Shown here: piece after piece, positions 53,703 through 63,424 of the stretch
Position numbering within the stretch: the stretch's first letter is position 1
Layout: each line of letters starts with the position of its first letter
Source: Methylobacterium sp. J-067
Lineage (GTDB): Bacteria > Pseudomonadota > Alphaproteobacteria > Rhizobiales > Beijerinckiaceae
DNA length: 64,000 nucleotides
Reading direction: 5' to 3'
NCBI RefSeq assembly: GCF_022829465.1
Contig: NZ_JAKSXZ010000123.1
Location: 61,835-125,834 of the forward strand
Position numbers and translations under genes: made by a program
The notes under the pieces: model-generated
The model's database searches: none
Told to the model about the DNA's origin: nothing
The model's input: only the letters and a program-made list of their open reading frames with translations

Positions 53703-55190
53703 TCAATCCGCCTCGGCGAGCATCGCCATCTGCCGGGGGCTGGCGATCGCCAGATCGGTCAGCCCCGTCGGATAGTCGCCGGTGAAGCAATGGTCGGTGT
53801 ATTGCGGGCAGGCGCTGCGCCGCTCCGTCTCGCCCATCGCCCGGTAGAGGCCGGGGATTGAGAGGAAGGCGAGCGAATCCGCGCCGATATACGCGCGCAT
53901 CCCTTCGAGGTCGTGGGTGGCGGCGAGCAGCTTCTCCCGCTCCGGCGTGTCGATGCCGTAATAGTCGGGATGGGTGATCGGCGGCGAGGCGATGCGGAAA
54001 TGCACCTCCGCCGCCCCGGCCTCGCGCATCATGCGCACGATCTTCACCGAGGTCGTGCCGCGCACCAGACTGTCGTCCACCAGCACGATCCGCTTGCCCG
54101 CGATGGCCGCGCGGTTGGCCGAGTGCTTCATGCGCACGCCGAGTTCGCGCACCGACTGCGTCGGCTGGATGAAGGTGCGCCCGACATAGTGGTTGCGGAT
54201 GATCCCCATCTCGAAGGGGATGCCCGTCTCCTGGCTGTAGCCGAGCGCCGCCGGCACCCCGGAATCCGGCACCGGCACCACCACGTCCGCCTCGGCGCGG
54301 GATTCGCGGGCGAGTTCGTGGCCGATGGCCTTGCGCACCGCGTAGACGCTCTTGCCGTTCACGATGGAATCCGGCCGGGCGAAGTAGATGTACTCGAAGA
54401 TGCAGGGCCGCATCGGCTGGGCCGGGGCGAAGCGGATCGACTCGATCCCCTCCTCCGAGATCACGACGATCTCGCCGTTCTCGATGTCGCGGACGTAGCG
54501 GGCGCCGATGATGTCCAGCGCGCAGGTCTCGGAGGCGAGCATGTAGCGCCCGTCGAGTTCGCCCAGCACCAGCGGGCGGATGCCCAGCGGGTCGCGGGCG
54601 CCGATGAGCTTCTTGTTGGTGAGTGCTACGAGGGCGTAGGCGCCCTGGATCGCCTGCAGGGCGTCGATGAAGCGCTCGATGATGCGGGGTTTGCGCGAGC
54701 GGGCGGCGAGGTGGAGGATCACCTCGGTGTCCGAGGTGGACTGGGTGATCGCCCCGTCGCGCACGAGGTCGCGGCGGATCGAGAGGGCGTTGGTCAGGTT
54801 GCCGTTATGGGCCACCGCGAGGCCGCCGCCCGCCAGCTCCGCGAAGAGCGGCTGGACGTTGCGCAGGATCGTCCCGCCCGTGGTCGAGTAGCGGACGTGG
54901 CCGATGGCCGAGCGGCCCTTCAGGCGCTCGATGGTCGCCGCGTCCGAGAACGAATCGCCGACGAGGCCCGGCCGCCGCTCCGAGTGGAACACCTTCCCGT
55001 CGAAGGCGACGATGCCCGCCGCCTCCTGGCCCCGGTGCTGCAGGGCGTGGAGCCCCAGCGCGACGATGGCCGAGGCGTCCGGGTGGCCGAAGATGCCGAA
55101 GATGCCGCATTCCTCGCGCAGCGTATCGCCGTCGAGGTCGAACTGCGCGGTATCGAAATCCTCGGAGGCGTCGACGGGGGCTCGCGACAT
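53703..55190 (-). CDS. purF: Amidophosphoribosyltransferase PurF
   Basis: Catalyses the first committed step of purine synthesis (PRPP plus glutamine to phosphoribosylamine). A 495-aa protein with a 27-residue propeptide ahead of the N-terminal nucleophile Cys28 (EECGIFGIFGHPDAS). The glutaminase half has GHVRYSTTGG and HNGNLTN; the phosphoribosyltransferase half has VVPVPDSGVPAALGYSQ and KRIVLVDDSLVRGTTSVKIV (PRPP loop). CvpA precedes it and the SDR follows, as often in this group. Confidence 0.97.
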   Translation of the reverse strand: MSRAPVDASEDFDTAQFDLDGDTLREECGIFGIFGHPDASAIVALGLHALQHRGQEAAGIVAFDGKVFHSERRPGLVGDSFSDAATIERLKGRSAIGHVRYSTTGGTILRNVQPLFAELAGGGLAVAHNGNLTNALSIRRDLVRDGAITQSTSDTEVILHLAARSRKPRIIERFIDALQAIQGAYALVALTNKKLIGARDPLGIRPLVLGELDGRYMLASETCALDIIGARYVRDIENGEIVVISEEGIESIRFAPAQPMRPCIFEYIYFARPDSIVNGKSVYAVRKAIGHELARESRAEADVVVPVPDSGVPAALGYSQETGIPFEMGIIRNHYVGRTFIQPTQSVRELGVRMKHSANRAAIAGKRIVLVDDSLVRGTTSVKIVRMMREAGAAEVHFRIASPPITHPDYYGIDTPEREKLLAATHDLEGMRAYIGADSLAFLSIPGLYRAMGETERRSACPQYTDHCFTGDYPTGLTDLAIASPRQMAMLAEAD

Positions 55191-55313
55191 GATCGGGCTC
55201 GGTCACTTCCTGGGGGCGACGGACTCAAGGCAGCCCGCGTCACGCCGCCGTCATGTAATCGCTCCCGCAGCGCAGGCCAACGGCGTCGGCCGCAGGGCAG
55301 CGGCCCGCGCCGG

Positions 55314-55910
55314 TCAGCGCTTGGGCGCCGTCTCGGTCCGCTTCTGGACGGTCGCGTCGTCGGCGGGCGCGTCGGCCGCCTCGTTCGGCGGGCTGACGGG
55401 CTTGGGCTTCTTGAACTGCTTGAGGAAGCCTTCCGGGTTCTCGGGCAGCTGCGCCACCAGCGCGTCGCCGGATTTCTCCAGCATCGGCCGGGAGCGGGCC
55501 TGCGCCGCCCAATCCGGCACCTTGCCCTGGACCAGCCAGGACAGGAACACCCAGCCGATCACGCAGATCAGGAAGCCCCGCGCCGCGCCGAACAGGAAGC
55601 CGAGGGAGCGGTCCACCGCGCCGATGCGCGAATCGAGCACCACGTCGGAGATCTTCACGGTGATGATCGACACGATGATGAGCGTGACGAGGAAGATCGC
55701 CGCGATGGAGCCCACGAGGGCGACCGTGTCGCTGCTCACGTGCTGCTTTACGGTGGGCAGGAGCATCGGGAAGAACGACCACGCGGCCGCCGCCGCGACG
55801 ACCCAGGCGACGATCGCCAGGACCTCGCGCGTCACGCCACGGACGGCCGCCAGGAGCGCGGACACGGCAACGATGCCAAGGACCACGAGATCGAGGACTG
55901 TGAACGGCAT
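55314..55910 (-). CDS. cvpA: CvpA-family membrane protein
   Basis: A 198-aa inner-membrane protein with four helices and a charged cytoplasmic tail, required for colicin V export in E. coli, and linked to envelope integrity and purine regulation by its constant position before purF. Marks are MPFTVLDLVVLGIVAVSALLAAVRGVTREVLAIVAWVVAAAAAWSF and IGAVDRSLGFLFGAARGFLICVIGWVF. It lies 123 bp upstream of purF on the same strand. Confidence 0.93.
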   Translation of the reverse strand: MPFTVLDLVVLGIVAVSALLAAVRGVTREVLAIVAWVVAAAAAWSFFPMLLPTVKQHVSSDTVALVGSIAAIFLVTLIIVSIITVKISDVVLDSRIGAVDRSLGFLFGAARGFLICVIGWVFLSWLVQGKVPDWAAQARSRPMLEKSGDALVAQLPENPEGFLKQFKKPKPVSPPNEAADAPADDATVQKRTETAPKR

Positions 55911-56046
55911 CGCCTCACTTCAGGAACGCACGGGAAGCGCCGACGAGGCCCGTGCGGCTCTCCCGACCACTCCCTCAGTATATCTTGCCGAACCTCGGCC
56001 GTCACCGGGGGGCGGCGGACGGGCCGGGCCGTGTATCACCGTTGCA

Positions 56047-56703
56047 TCAGAAGGCGCCAGTGCAGCCGCCGACGGGGAGGGTGGCGCAGGCCTCGTTCGT
56101 GGCACTGGCCGCACCGCCGGAGATGCCGCTGCCCCCTCCTCCACCGCCCCCGCCGGTGGCCCTCACCCCCGTCTGGCGCGTGGGATCGACGGTCGCTCCG
56201 GTGGAGATGCCCGCCCCGGAGCCGCCGAAGCCGCCCCCGGTGGAGGAGGTCGTGGTGGAGCCGGTCGCGCCGATGCCCGCCGAGACCGTGCCCGTCGAGA
56301 GGCCGAAGCGGTTCGTCGTGCCGAAGGACGTGGCGCCGAGGCCGAGGGAGGACAGGCCGAAGCTGCCCGTCGCGCCGATGGACAGGGTCGCGCTCGTGGG
56401 GGTGGGCAGGGAACCGAGGGACACGCCCGAGCCGAAGGTCAACCCGCCGGCATTCTGGATGCCGCCGGTCTGCGACGAGATGCTCGGGAAGGCGCCGCCC
56501 GCGGTGCCGCCGAGGCTCAGGCCGCCGGGATTGGCGATCGTCGTCTGCGGCACGACCGATGCCTGCTGATTCGTGAAGCCCGGCGCGGCGGGGGCGACGC
56601 TCACCGAGCCGATGGCGGATCCGGCCGGGCCGAGGGGGGCGGTCTGCGCCGAGGCTGCGCCCGCCAGGGGCAGCAGCGCCGCCGCGAGGAGGGCGCTCCG
56701 CAT
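56047..56703 (-). CDS. Secreted Gly/Ser/Thr-rich protein, unknown
   Basis: A 218-aa protein with a signal peptide (MRSALLAAALLPLAGAASAQ). The mature part is very low in complexity: alternating Gly, Ser and Thr (FGTTNRFGLSTGTVSAGIG, GGGFGGSGAGISTGATVDPTR) and a run of nine glycines before a tail with two Cys (NEACATLPVGGCTGAF) that could form one disulfide. No family is recognised. Similar proteins are often surface or biofilm associated (inference). It is 136 bp upstream of cvpA on the same strand and divergent from alr. Confidence 0.7.
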   Translation of the reverse strand: MRSALLAAALLPLAGAASAQTAPLGPAGSAIGSVSVAPAAPGFTNQQASVVPQTTIANPGGLSLGGTAGGAFPSISSQTGGIQNAGGLTFGSGVSLGSLPTPTSATLSIGATGSFGLSSLGLGATSFGTTNRFGLSTGTVSAGIGATGSTTTSSTGGGFGGSGAGISTGATVDPTRQTGVRATGGGGGGGGSGISGGAASATNEACATLPVGGCTGAF

Positions 56704-56822
56704 GGTTATGTACCTCGTTCGTGTCTGACGGGGACTCGCGAACGGGACGGCCGGTTCCGTCGTTGCGGAGCCGGGGGGTGTGGCCCTACGTCCGGGGTAG
56801 CGGGTGGAACGGGAGAGGTGGC

Positions 56823-57911
56823 GTGGCGGTGTCGCGGGCAAGCAGCGAGGTGCATGGCGGCCGGCTGACGGTCGATCTCTCCGCGCTCGCCGCCAACTGG
56901 CGGCGCCTCGCCGTGCGGGCGCCGGGGGCCGAGTGCGGCGCGGTGATCAAGGCCGACGCCTACGGCACCGGCATCGACCGCGCCGGGCCCGCCCTGTGGG
57001 AGGCCGGGTGCCGCAGCTTCTTCGTGGCCCATCTCTCGGAAGGCCGCGTCGCCCGCGCCGCCCTGCCGGAGGCCGCGCTCTACGTGCTGAACGGCCTGCC
57101 GCCCGGCGCATCGCCGGCCTTCGCTGAGGCGCGCCTGCGCCCCGTCCTCGGGAGCCTGGAGGAGCTGTCCGAATGGGCCGCCTTCTCGCGGGGGCGCCAC
57201 CCTGCGGCGCTCCATGTCGACACGGGCATGAACCGGCTCGGCCTGTCGGTGCCCGAGGCCCTGGCGCTCGCCGACGATCCCCGGATCGCGGCGGCGGGCA
57301 TCGACCTCGTGATGAGCCACTTCGTCAGCGCCGAGCGCCCGGAGGATCCGGTCAACGCCCGCCAGATCGCGGACTTTTCCCGCGTGCGGAAGGCTCTGCC
57401 CACCTTGCGCGGATCGCTCGCCAACTCCTCCGGCGTCTTCCTCGACGGCGCCCGGCACGACCTGCTGCGGCCGGGCTACGCCCTGTTCGGCGGCAACCCG
57501 ACCCCCGGCGCGCCGAACCCGATGGAGCCGGTGGTGCGCCTCGACGCCGCCATCGTGCAGGTGCGTCAGGTCGAGGCCGGCATGAGCGCCGGCTACAACG
57601 GCCGCTGGACGGCGCCCGGCCCCCGCCGCCTCGCGACCCTGTCGCTGGGCTACGCGGACGGCCTGCCTCGCGCCTTGAGCGGGCGCGGCCATGCCCTGGT
57701 CGGCGGGGTCGCCTGCCCGATCCTCGGCCTCGTCTCGATGGACCTCATCATCCTCGACGTCACCGACGCCCCCGCCGCCCGCCGGGGGGCGCGGGCCGTG
57801 CTGATCGGCGACGGCCTCGACGTCGATGCCGTCGGCCACGCCGCCGGCACCATCGGCTACGAGATCCTGACGAGCCTTGGTTCCCGTTATGTTCGGGATT
57901 ATGATGGCTAG
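56823..57911 (+). CDS. alr: Alanine racemase
   Basis: Pyridoxal-phosphate enzyme that converts L- to D-alanine for peptidoglycan. The PLP lysine is Lys43 in AVIKADAYGTGIDRAG; the partner Tyr region is MSAGYNGRWTAPGPRRLATLSLGYADG. The remaining sequence (HVDTGMNRLGLS, ANSSGVFLDGARHDLLRPGYALFGGNP, LVSMDLIILDVTD) completes the fold. The protein is 362 aa if started at GTG 56823 (ribosome-binding site GAGAGG four bases before) or 360 aa from GTG 56829. Followed by radA after 31 bp. It is the first gene of an alr-radA unit. Confidence 0.92.
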   Translation: MAVSRASSEVHGGRLTVDLSALAANWRRLAVRAPGAECGAVIKADAYGTGIDRAGPALWEAGCRSFFVAHLSEGRVARAALPEAALYVLNGLPPGASPAFAEARLRPVLGSLEELSEWAAFSRGRHPAALHVDTGMNRLGLSVPEALALADDPRIAAAGIDLVMSHFVSAERPEDPVNARQIADFSRVRKALPTLRGSLANSSGVFLDGARHDLLRPGYALFGGNPTPGAPNPMEPVVRLDAAIVQVRQVEAGMSAGYNGRWTAPGPRRLATLSLGYADGLPRALSGRGHALVGGVACPILGLVSMDLIILDVTDAPAARRGARAVLIGDGLDVDAVGHAAGTIGYEILTSLGSRYVRDYDG

Positions 57912-57942
57912 GGCCGCGTAGGCGGACGAGTCCGGGACACCC

Positions 57943-59373
57943 ATGGCCAAGATCCACCAGACCTTCGTCTGCCAATCCTGTGGGGCGGTCTACAACCGCT
58001 GGCGCGGGCGCTGCGAGGCCTGCGACGGCTGGAACACGATCCAGGAGGAGAGCGCGGGCGGCCCCGGCCAGTCCGGCCCCGCCGCCACCCGGCCCTCCCG
58101 CTCCCGGGGGCGGATCTTCCCCCTGGAGGGGCTGACCGGCGAGGCCAAGGAGGCGCCGCGCAGCCCCTCCGGCATCGGTGAGCTCGACCGTGTGACCGGC
58201 GGCGGCTTCGTGCGCGGCTCGGTGATCCTGCTCGGCGGCGATCCCGGCATCGGCAAGTCGACCCTGCTGATGCAGGCCGCCGCCGCCATGGCCCAGCAGG
58301 GCGCGGGCGTCGCCTACATCTCCGGCGAGGAGGCGGTGGGGCAGGTGCGCCTGCGGGCCGAGCGCCTCGGCCTCGCCAAGGCCGACGTGCAGCTCGCCGC
58401 CCAGACCAACGTCGAGGACATCGTCGAGACTCTGAGCCAGGGGAAGCCCCCGGCGCTGGCGGTGATCGATTCGATCCAGACCATGTGGACCGAGACCGTC
58501 GAATCGGCCCCCGGCACGGTCACGCAGGTGCGCTCCTCCGCGCAGGCGCTGATCCGCTTCGCCAAGACCACGGGGACGGCGGTGATCCTGGTGGGCCACG
58601 TCACCAAGGACGGGCAGATCGCCGGCCCCCGCGTCGTGGAGCACATGGTCGATGCGGTCGCCTCCTTCGAGGGCGACCAGGGCCACCATTTCCGCATCCT
58701 TCGCGCGGTGAAGAACCGCTTCGGGCCCACCGACGAGATCGGCGTGTTCGAGATGACCGATGCCGGGCTGTCGGAGGTGCCGAACCCCTCCGCCCTGTTC
58801 CTCGCCGGCCGCGACCAGCAGGCAGCGGGCACCGCCGTCTTCGCCGGGATGGAGGGCACCCGGCCGCTCCTCGTGGAGATCCAGGCACTGGTGGCGCCCT
58901 CCTCCCTCGGCATGCCCCGGCGGGCGGTGGTGGGCTGGGACCCGAACCGCCTCTCCATGGTGCTCGCGGTGCTGGAGGCCCATGCCGGCATCCGGCTCGG
59001 GAGCCACGACGTCTATCTCAACGTCGCGGGCGGCCTGCGGGTGGTGGAGCCGGCGGCCGACTTGGCGGTCGCCGCCGCCCTGGTCTCGTCCCTGTCCGGG
59101 GCGGTGCTGCCGGCCGAGACGGTGTATTTCGGCGAGATCGGCCTCTCGGGGGCGATCCGCCCGGTCGCCCAGGCGGGGGCGCGGCTGAAGGAGGCCCAGA
59201 AGCTCGGCTTCGCCAAGGCCCTCATCCCGCAGGGGCGGGGCGAGGGCGAGAAGGTGCTCTCCGTCGAGACCCTGCGCCACATCGCCGACCTCGTGGCCGG
59301 GATCGGCGCGGGCTCCCCCCGGCGAGGCGGGCGCGGCCGGGCGCCCGCCCGCGAGTTCGAGGACGAGTACTGA
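57943..59373 (+). CDS. radA: DNA repair ATPase RadA (Sms)
   Basis: A 476-aa protein for branch migration in recombinational repair. The N-terminal zinc finger CQSCGAVYNRWRGRCEAC has Cys10, Cys13, Cys24 and Cys27; the Walker A GGDPGIGKST is at 98-107; the RadA-specific KNRFG motif occurs near 247 (RAVKNRFGPTDEIG); the C-terminal Lon-protease-like domain lacks protease residues (LSGAVLPAETVYFGEIGLSGAIRPV). Complete and normal. Confidence 0.97.
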   Translation: MAKIHQTFVCQSCGAVYNRWRGRCEACDGWNTIQEESAGGPGQSGPAATRPSRSRGRIFPLEGLTGEAKEAPRSPSGIGELDRVTGGGFVRGSVILLGGDPGIGKSTLLMQAAAAMAQQGAGVAYISGEEAVGQVRLRAERLGLAKADVQLAAQTNVEDIVETLSQGKPPALAVIDSIQTMWTETVESAPGTVTQVRSSAQALIRFAKTTGTAVILVGHVTKDGQIAGPRVVEHMVDAVASFEGDQGHHFRILRAVKNRFGPTDEIGVFEMTDAGLSEVPNPSALFLAGRDQQAAGTAVFAGMEGTRPLLVEIQALVAPSSLGMPRRAVVGWDPNRLSMVLAVLEAHAGIRLGSHDVYLNVAGGLRVVEPAADLAVAAALVSSLSGAVLPAETVYFGEIGLSGAIRPVAQAGARLKEAQKLGFAKALIPQGRGEGEKVLSVETLRHIADLVAGIGAGSPRRGGRGRAPAREFEDEY

Positions 59374-59375
59374 CC

Positions 59376-59609
59376 CTACGCGATGTAGGGCGTGTGCTTG
59401 TCGCCCCCCGTGGCGTTCGATCCGTCGTTGGCGCCGGAATTGGCGACGTTGATCTCGTGCCGCTGGTCGCGCGGCATCTCGGGAAACTGCGTGAGCGGAC
59501 GCCAGGGCGTCGGCGCCACCCCCAGCCGCAGGGCGCTCGGCAGGCGGAACAGCCAGACCGCCAGCACCATCCACGGAACGACGAAGAAGACGAAAGCGGC
59601 CAAACCCAT
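59376..59609 (-). CDS. 77-residue membrane-anchored protein, unknown
   Basis: A small protein with one N-terminal helix (MGLAAFVFFVVPWMVLAVWL, about 1-20) and a polar Asn/Gly-rich tail (INVANSGANDGSNATGGDKHTPYIA). The ATG at 59609 is preceded by AGGGGATCGCA. It is convergent with radA (two bases between stops). No family recognised. Confidence 0.6.
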   Translation of the reverse strand: MGLAAFVFFVVPWMVLAVWLFRLPSALRLGVAPTPWRPLTQFPEMPRDQRHEINVANSGANDGSNATGGDKHTPYIA

Positions 59610-59731
59610 TGCGATCCCCTGTGAACACCCCTCCGGCCGTTCAATGCGGCCGTGGTTCCGAGGGATCCAATCCCGGATGAGATAAGCCCGCACGGTGGAC
59701 GCCCGCCCCCTCCCCTGCGTAAGAACCAGGG

Positions 59732-61621
59732 GTGAGCGCGCGACAGCCCTCCCCCGGCGCGGCGTCCGACCCGGACACCGCGCCCAAGGCCGTGCGAGGC
59801 CGCGGAAAGCGGGTGCGCGCGCCCTTCGTCCAGGCCCCCGGCCGGCTGCGCGCCTTCGTCCGGCGCAGCGAGGGCGGCCTCGTCCTGCTGGCGACCTTCG
59901 TCGGCGCCATCTCCGGGCTCGCGGTCTCGGGCATGACCCTGCTCACCCAGGGCTTGCGCGAACTGCTCTACCAGCTCCCCGCCGGCAGCCGCCTGAGCGC
60001 CATGGAGGCGGTGAACCCGGTCCTGCTGCTCGTCGGCCCCTGTCTCGGCGGCGTCGCGCTGGGGCTCCTCATCCTCCTCGTCAATTACGTGCGCGGCCCG
60101 CGCAAGCGCCCGGCCATCGACCCGATCGAGGCCAACGCCCTGCATGGCGGCCGCATGTCTCTGCGCGACAGCCTCTATCTCGGCTTGCAGAACATCCTCT
60201 CGAACGGAAGCGGCGCCTCGGTCGGCCTGGAGGCCGGCTACACGCAGATCTGCTCCGGCGTCGCCTCGCGGCTCGGCATCGCCTTCGAGCTGCGCCGGGG
60301 CGACCTGCGCACCCTCGTCGGCTGCGGCGCGGCGGCGGCCATCGCGGCAGCGTTCGGCGCGCCGCTGACGGGGGCGTTCTACGCCTTCGAACTGATCATC
60401 GGCACCTATTCCATCGCCATGCTGACGCCGGTCGTCGTGGCGGCGCTCTGCGGCAGCCTGATCTCGCAGGCGATCCTCGGCACGCAGCCCCTCGTCGTCT
60501 TCGACAACATGCAGGCGGTGACGACCTCCCACGTCACCAGCCTGGAGATCGTGCCGAGCCTGATGCTCGGCCTGTTCTGCGCCGGGCTCGGCATCGCGGT
60601 GATGCGCGGCGTGACCCTGGTGGAGCAGATCGTCCAGGCCTCCGGCCTGCCGCGCGTGGCGGCTCCCGTCCTCGGCGGCCTCTGTGTCGGGGCGCTGGCA
60701 CTGGCGGGCACGCCGCAGGTGCTCTCCGGCGGCCACGGCGCCCTGCATATGCACTTCCTGGAGGGCGCGCAGGGCTATACCGGCCTCGCCCTCGCCGGGC
60801 TGTTCGTGGCCAAGGCCCTGGCCTCGGCCATCTCCATCGGCTCGGGGTTTCGCGGCGGCCTGTTCTTCGCCTCCCTGTTCCTGGGCGCCATCGCGGGGAA
60901 GTTCTTCGCCGTGGCGGCGCCGCTCCTCATTCCGGGCATGGCCGGCTTCGGCCTGACGCCGCTGGCCTACGCGGTGATCGGCATGAGCGCGCTCGCCGTC
61001 GCAGTGATCGGCGGCCCGCTCACCATGACGTTCCTGGCGCTCGAGGCCACGGGCAGCCTGCCCATCACCGGCCTCGTCCTGGCGGCGGTGATCGCCTCCT
61101 CGCTGACCGTCCGGAAGACCTTCGGCTATTCCTTCGCCACCTGGCGCTTCCACCTGCGCGGCGAGAGCATCCGCAGCGCGCACGACATCGGCTGGATCCG
61201 CTCCCTGACCGTCGGGCGGCTGATGCGGCGGGACGTGCGGCCGGTGCCCCTCGACACGCCGCTGGCGACCTTCCTGCGCGCCCATCCCCTCGGCTCGCCC
61301 TCGCGGGTGGTGGTGACGGACGGGAAGGACCGCTACGCCGGCATCGTCTCGGTGCCGGAGGCCCATGCGCTGGCCCGCGAGGCCGCCTCCGGCGAGCAGC
61401 CGGCGCTGGCCGACCTCCTGCGCTGCACCGACGACTTCCTGACCCCGGAGATGAACGCCAAGGAGGCGGCGTCCGCCTTCGACCGGACGGAGAGCGAGGC
61501 GCTGGCCGTGCTCGATCCCGCGCGGACCGTGCTGGGGCTCCTCACCGAGAGCCACACGCTGAAGCGCTACAGCGAGGAACTCGACCGGCAGCGCCGGGCG
61601 ATGGTCGGGGAATCGGTCTGA
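59732..61621 (+). CDS. ClC-family chloride channel/antiporter with CBS domains
   Basis: A 629-aa protein: ten or more membrane helices (about 48-460) and a cytoplasmic region with paired CBS domains (about 480-620) that bind adenine nucleotides. The ClC selectivity segments diverge slightly: SNGSGASVGLEAGYTQICSG contains the gating Glu in GLEAG where others have GREGP, and GSGFRGGLFFASLFLGAIAGKFF corresponds to GxFxP. Start GTG 59732. Likely an H+/Cl- antiporter for acid or chloride stress; ion identity not proven. It precedes tartrate dehydrogenase by 72 bp. Confidence 0.9.
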   Translation: MSARQPSPGAASDPDTAPKAVRGRGKRVRAPFVQAPGRLRAFVRRSEGGLVLLATFVGAISGLAVSGMTLLTQGLRELLYQLPAGSRLSAMEAVNPVLLLVGPCLGGVALGLLILLVNYVRGPRKRPAIDPIEANALHGGRMSLRDSLYLGLQNILSNGSGASVGLEAGYTQICSGVASRLGIAFELRRGDLRTLVGCGAAAAIAAAFGAPLTGAFYAFELIIGTYSIAMLTPVVVAALCGSLISQAILGTQPLVVFDNMQAVTTSHVTSLEIVPSLMLGLFCAGLGIAVMRGVTLVEQIVQASGLPRVAAPVLGGLCVGALALAGTPQVLSGGHGALHMHFLEGAQGYTGLALAGLFVAKALASAISIGSGFRGGLFFASLFLGAIAGKFFAVAAPLLIPGMAGFGLTPLAYAVIGMSALAVAVIGGPLTMTFLALEATGSLPITGLVLAAVIASSLTVRKTFGYSFATWRFHLRGESIRSAHDIGWIRSLTVGRLMRRDVRPVPLDTPLATFLRAHPLGSPSRVVVTDGKDRYAGIVSVPEAHALAREAASGEQPALADLLRCTDDFLTPEMNAKEAASAFDRTESEALAVLDPARTVLGLLTESHTLKRYSEELDRQRRAMVGESV

Positions 61622-61693
61622 ACGTCAGGCCGGCGGATTGACCCGGCGGCCCTGGTTCACACCTTGGGCCGCACAGAGAACGCGGAGGAACCC

Positions 61694-62767
61694 ATGGCAG
61701 AGCGCAGCTACCGCATCGCGGTCATTCCCGGCGACGGCATCGGCAAGGAGGTCGTGCCCGAGGGCGTGCGCGTTCTGGAGAAGGCCGCCAAGCGGCACGG
61801 CTTCTCGCTTCAGCTCGACTGGTTCGATTTCGCGAGCTGCGACTATTACGAACAGCACGGCCGGATGATGCCGGAGGATTGGAAGCCGCAGATCGAGGGC
61901 CACGACGCGATCTATTTCGGCGCGGTGGGCATGCCCGACCGGGTGCCGGACCACATCTCCCTCTGGGGCTCGCTGATCCTGTTCCGGCGGGAATTCGACC
62001 AATACGCCAACCTGCGCCCAGTGCGGCTGATGCCGGGGGTGAAGTGCCCGCTGGCCGACCGGAAGCCCGGCGACATCGATTTCTGGGTGGTCCGCGAGAA
62101 CACCGAGGGCGAGTACTCGAACGCGGGCGGGCGGATGTTCGTCGGCACCGACCGGGAATTCGCCCTGCAGGAAACGATCATGACGCGCCACGGCGTCGAC
62201 CGGATCCTCAAGTTCGCCTTCGAGCTGGCCAAGACCCGGCCGCGCAAGCACGTGACCTCGGCCACCAAGTCCAACGGCATCTCGATCACCATGCCGTACT
62301 GGGACGAGCGGGTGCGGGCCATGGCGAAGTCCTACCCGGACGTAACCTGGGACCAGTACCACATCGACATCCTGACCGCGCATTTCGTGCTGAACCCGGA
62401 CCGGTTCGACGTGGTGGTGGCCTCGAACCTGTTCGGGGACATCCTGTCGGACCTCGGCCCCGCCTGCACGGGCACGATCGGCATCGCGCCCTCGGGCAAC
62501 ATCAATCCGGAGCGGGTGCATCCGTCGGTGTTCGAACCGGTCCACGGCTCGGCCCCCGACATCGCCGGCCAGGGCATCGCCAACCCGATCGGCCAGATCT
62601 GGTCCGGGGCGATGATGCTGGAACACCTCGGCGAGCACGCGGCGGCGGCCGAGATCGTCACCGGCATCGAACGAGTGCTGGCCGAGCGGACGCTTCGCAC
62701 CCGCGACCTCGGCGGCAACGCCGACACGGAAGCCTGCGGCAAGGCCGTGGAGGAGGCGCTGGGCTGA
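61694..62767 (+). CDS. ttuC: Tartrate dehydrogenase/decarboxylase (isopropylmalate dehydrogenase family)
   Basis: A 357-aa NAD-dependent beta-decarboxylating dehydrogenase. It matches the tartrate/D-malate dehydrogenase branch: YRIAVIPGDGIGKEVVPEG, FGAVGMPDRVPDHISLWG, LADRKPGDIDFWVVRENTEGEYS and NLFGDILSDLGPACTGTIGIAPSGNINPE. The active-site Tyr of IMDH-like enzymes lies in ENTEGEYS, and the divalent metal Asp in FGDILSDLG. The tartrate versus D-malate preference is not decided by sequence. ATG 61694 follows GGAGGAACCC. Confidence 0.88.
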   Translation: MAERSYRIAVIPGDGIGKEVVPEGVRVLEKAAKRHGFSLQLDWFDFASCDYYEQHGRMMPEDWKPQIEGHDAIYFGAVGMPDRVPDHISLWGSLILFRREFDQYANLRPVRLMPGVKCPLADRKPGDIDFWVVRENTEGEYSNAGGRMFVGTDREFALQETIMTRHGVDRILKFAFELAKTRPRKHVTSATKSNGISITMPYWDERVRAMAKSYPDVTWDQYHIDILTAHFVLNPDRFDVVVASNLFGDILSDLGPACTGTIGIAPSGNINPERVHPSVFEPVHGSAPDIAGQGIANPIGQIWSGAMMLEHLGEHAAAAEIVTGIERVLAERTLRTRDLGGNADTEACGKAVEEALG

Positions 62768-62770
62768 GGC

Positions 62771-63424
62771 TCAGCCCGCGGCGGTCGCGGAGCCGAGGGT
62801 CGTCAGCGCCCTCAGCCCTTCGACCTCCCGCTCCAGCGGCCTCGGCTCGCGGAGGAAGGGCGCGAGGTAGGCGTCCAGATATCCGTCGCCGGGCAGATGC
62901 ACTTCTTTGGTCAGGGCCGTCAGGAAGGCGGCCTTGTCCGTCTCGTGCCACGCGACGGAGAGGCCCGCCCGGTGGACCAGGACGGTGTGCACCGTCATGA
63001 TGGTGCGCCCGTTGCCGTCGAGGAACGGATGGGCGTGGGCCAGCGAGCCCAGCACCTCGCGGGGCTTCGCCCGCATGAACGCGCGATCATTGCCCTGCCG
63101 GAGGGCGTAATCGGCGGCCCGGCGGATATCCTTCGGGAAGGCGAACATCCTGTCGTAGCCGCCACGGCTGATGTTGGCCTGTGGCGCGGTCTCCCACCGG
63201 TCCTTCCCCGCCCAGGGGTAGACCGAGCCGAACAGGGTCGCATGCGTGGTGAGGATGTCGACGTAGGTCAGCGGGTTCCGGCGGGACAGGGCCGCGACGG
63301 CCTTGCCGACTTCGGACAGGAAGGCGCTGTATTCCAGCAACTTGACCTCAGCGAGGTCCTTCGTGCCTACGACGTTCCGAAGGTAGCCTCGTTCCTCGAA
63401 ATCACCGAAGACGTCGAAGGTCAC
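62771..63424 (-). CDS. Fic-domain protein (putative AMPylator), second gene of a pair
   Basis: A 217-aa Fic-domain protein that most likely transfers AMP to a target's hydroxyl group. The catalytic motif HPFLDGNGRTIM lies at 132-143 with the His132, and the flap region LFGSVYPWAGKDRWETA is recognisable. The start is GTG 63424 overlapping the partner stop by four bases (GTGA). The N-terminus has no obvious inhibitory [S/T]xxxE[G/N] helix, and the C-terminus (GLRALTTLGSATAAG) has none. It lies downstream (convergent) of tartrate dehydrogenase. Confidence 0.9.
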   Translation of the reverse strand: MTFDVFGDFEERGYLRNVVGTKDLAEVKLLEYSAFLSEVGKAVAALSRRNPLTYVDILTTHATLFGSVYPWAGKDRWETAPQANISRGGYDRMFAFPKDIRRAADYALRQGNDRAFMRAKPREVLGSLAHAHPFLDGNGRTIMTVHTVLVHRAGLSVAWHETDKAAFLTALTKEVHLPGDGYLDAYLAPFLREPRPLEREVEGLRALTTLGSATAAG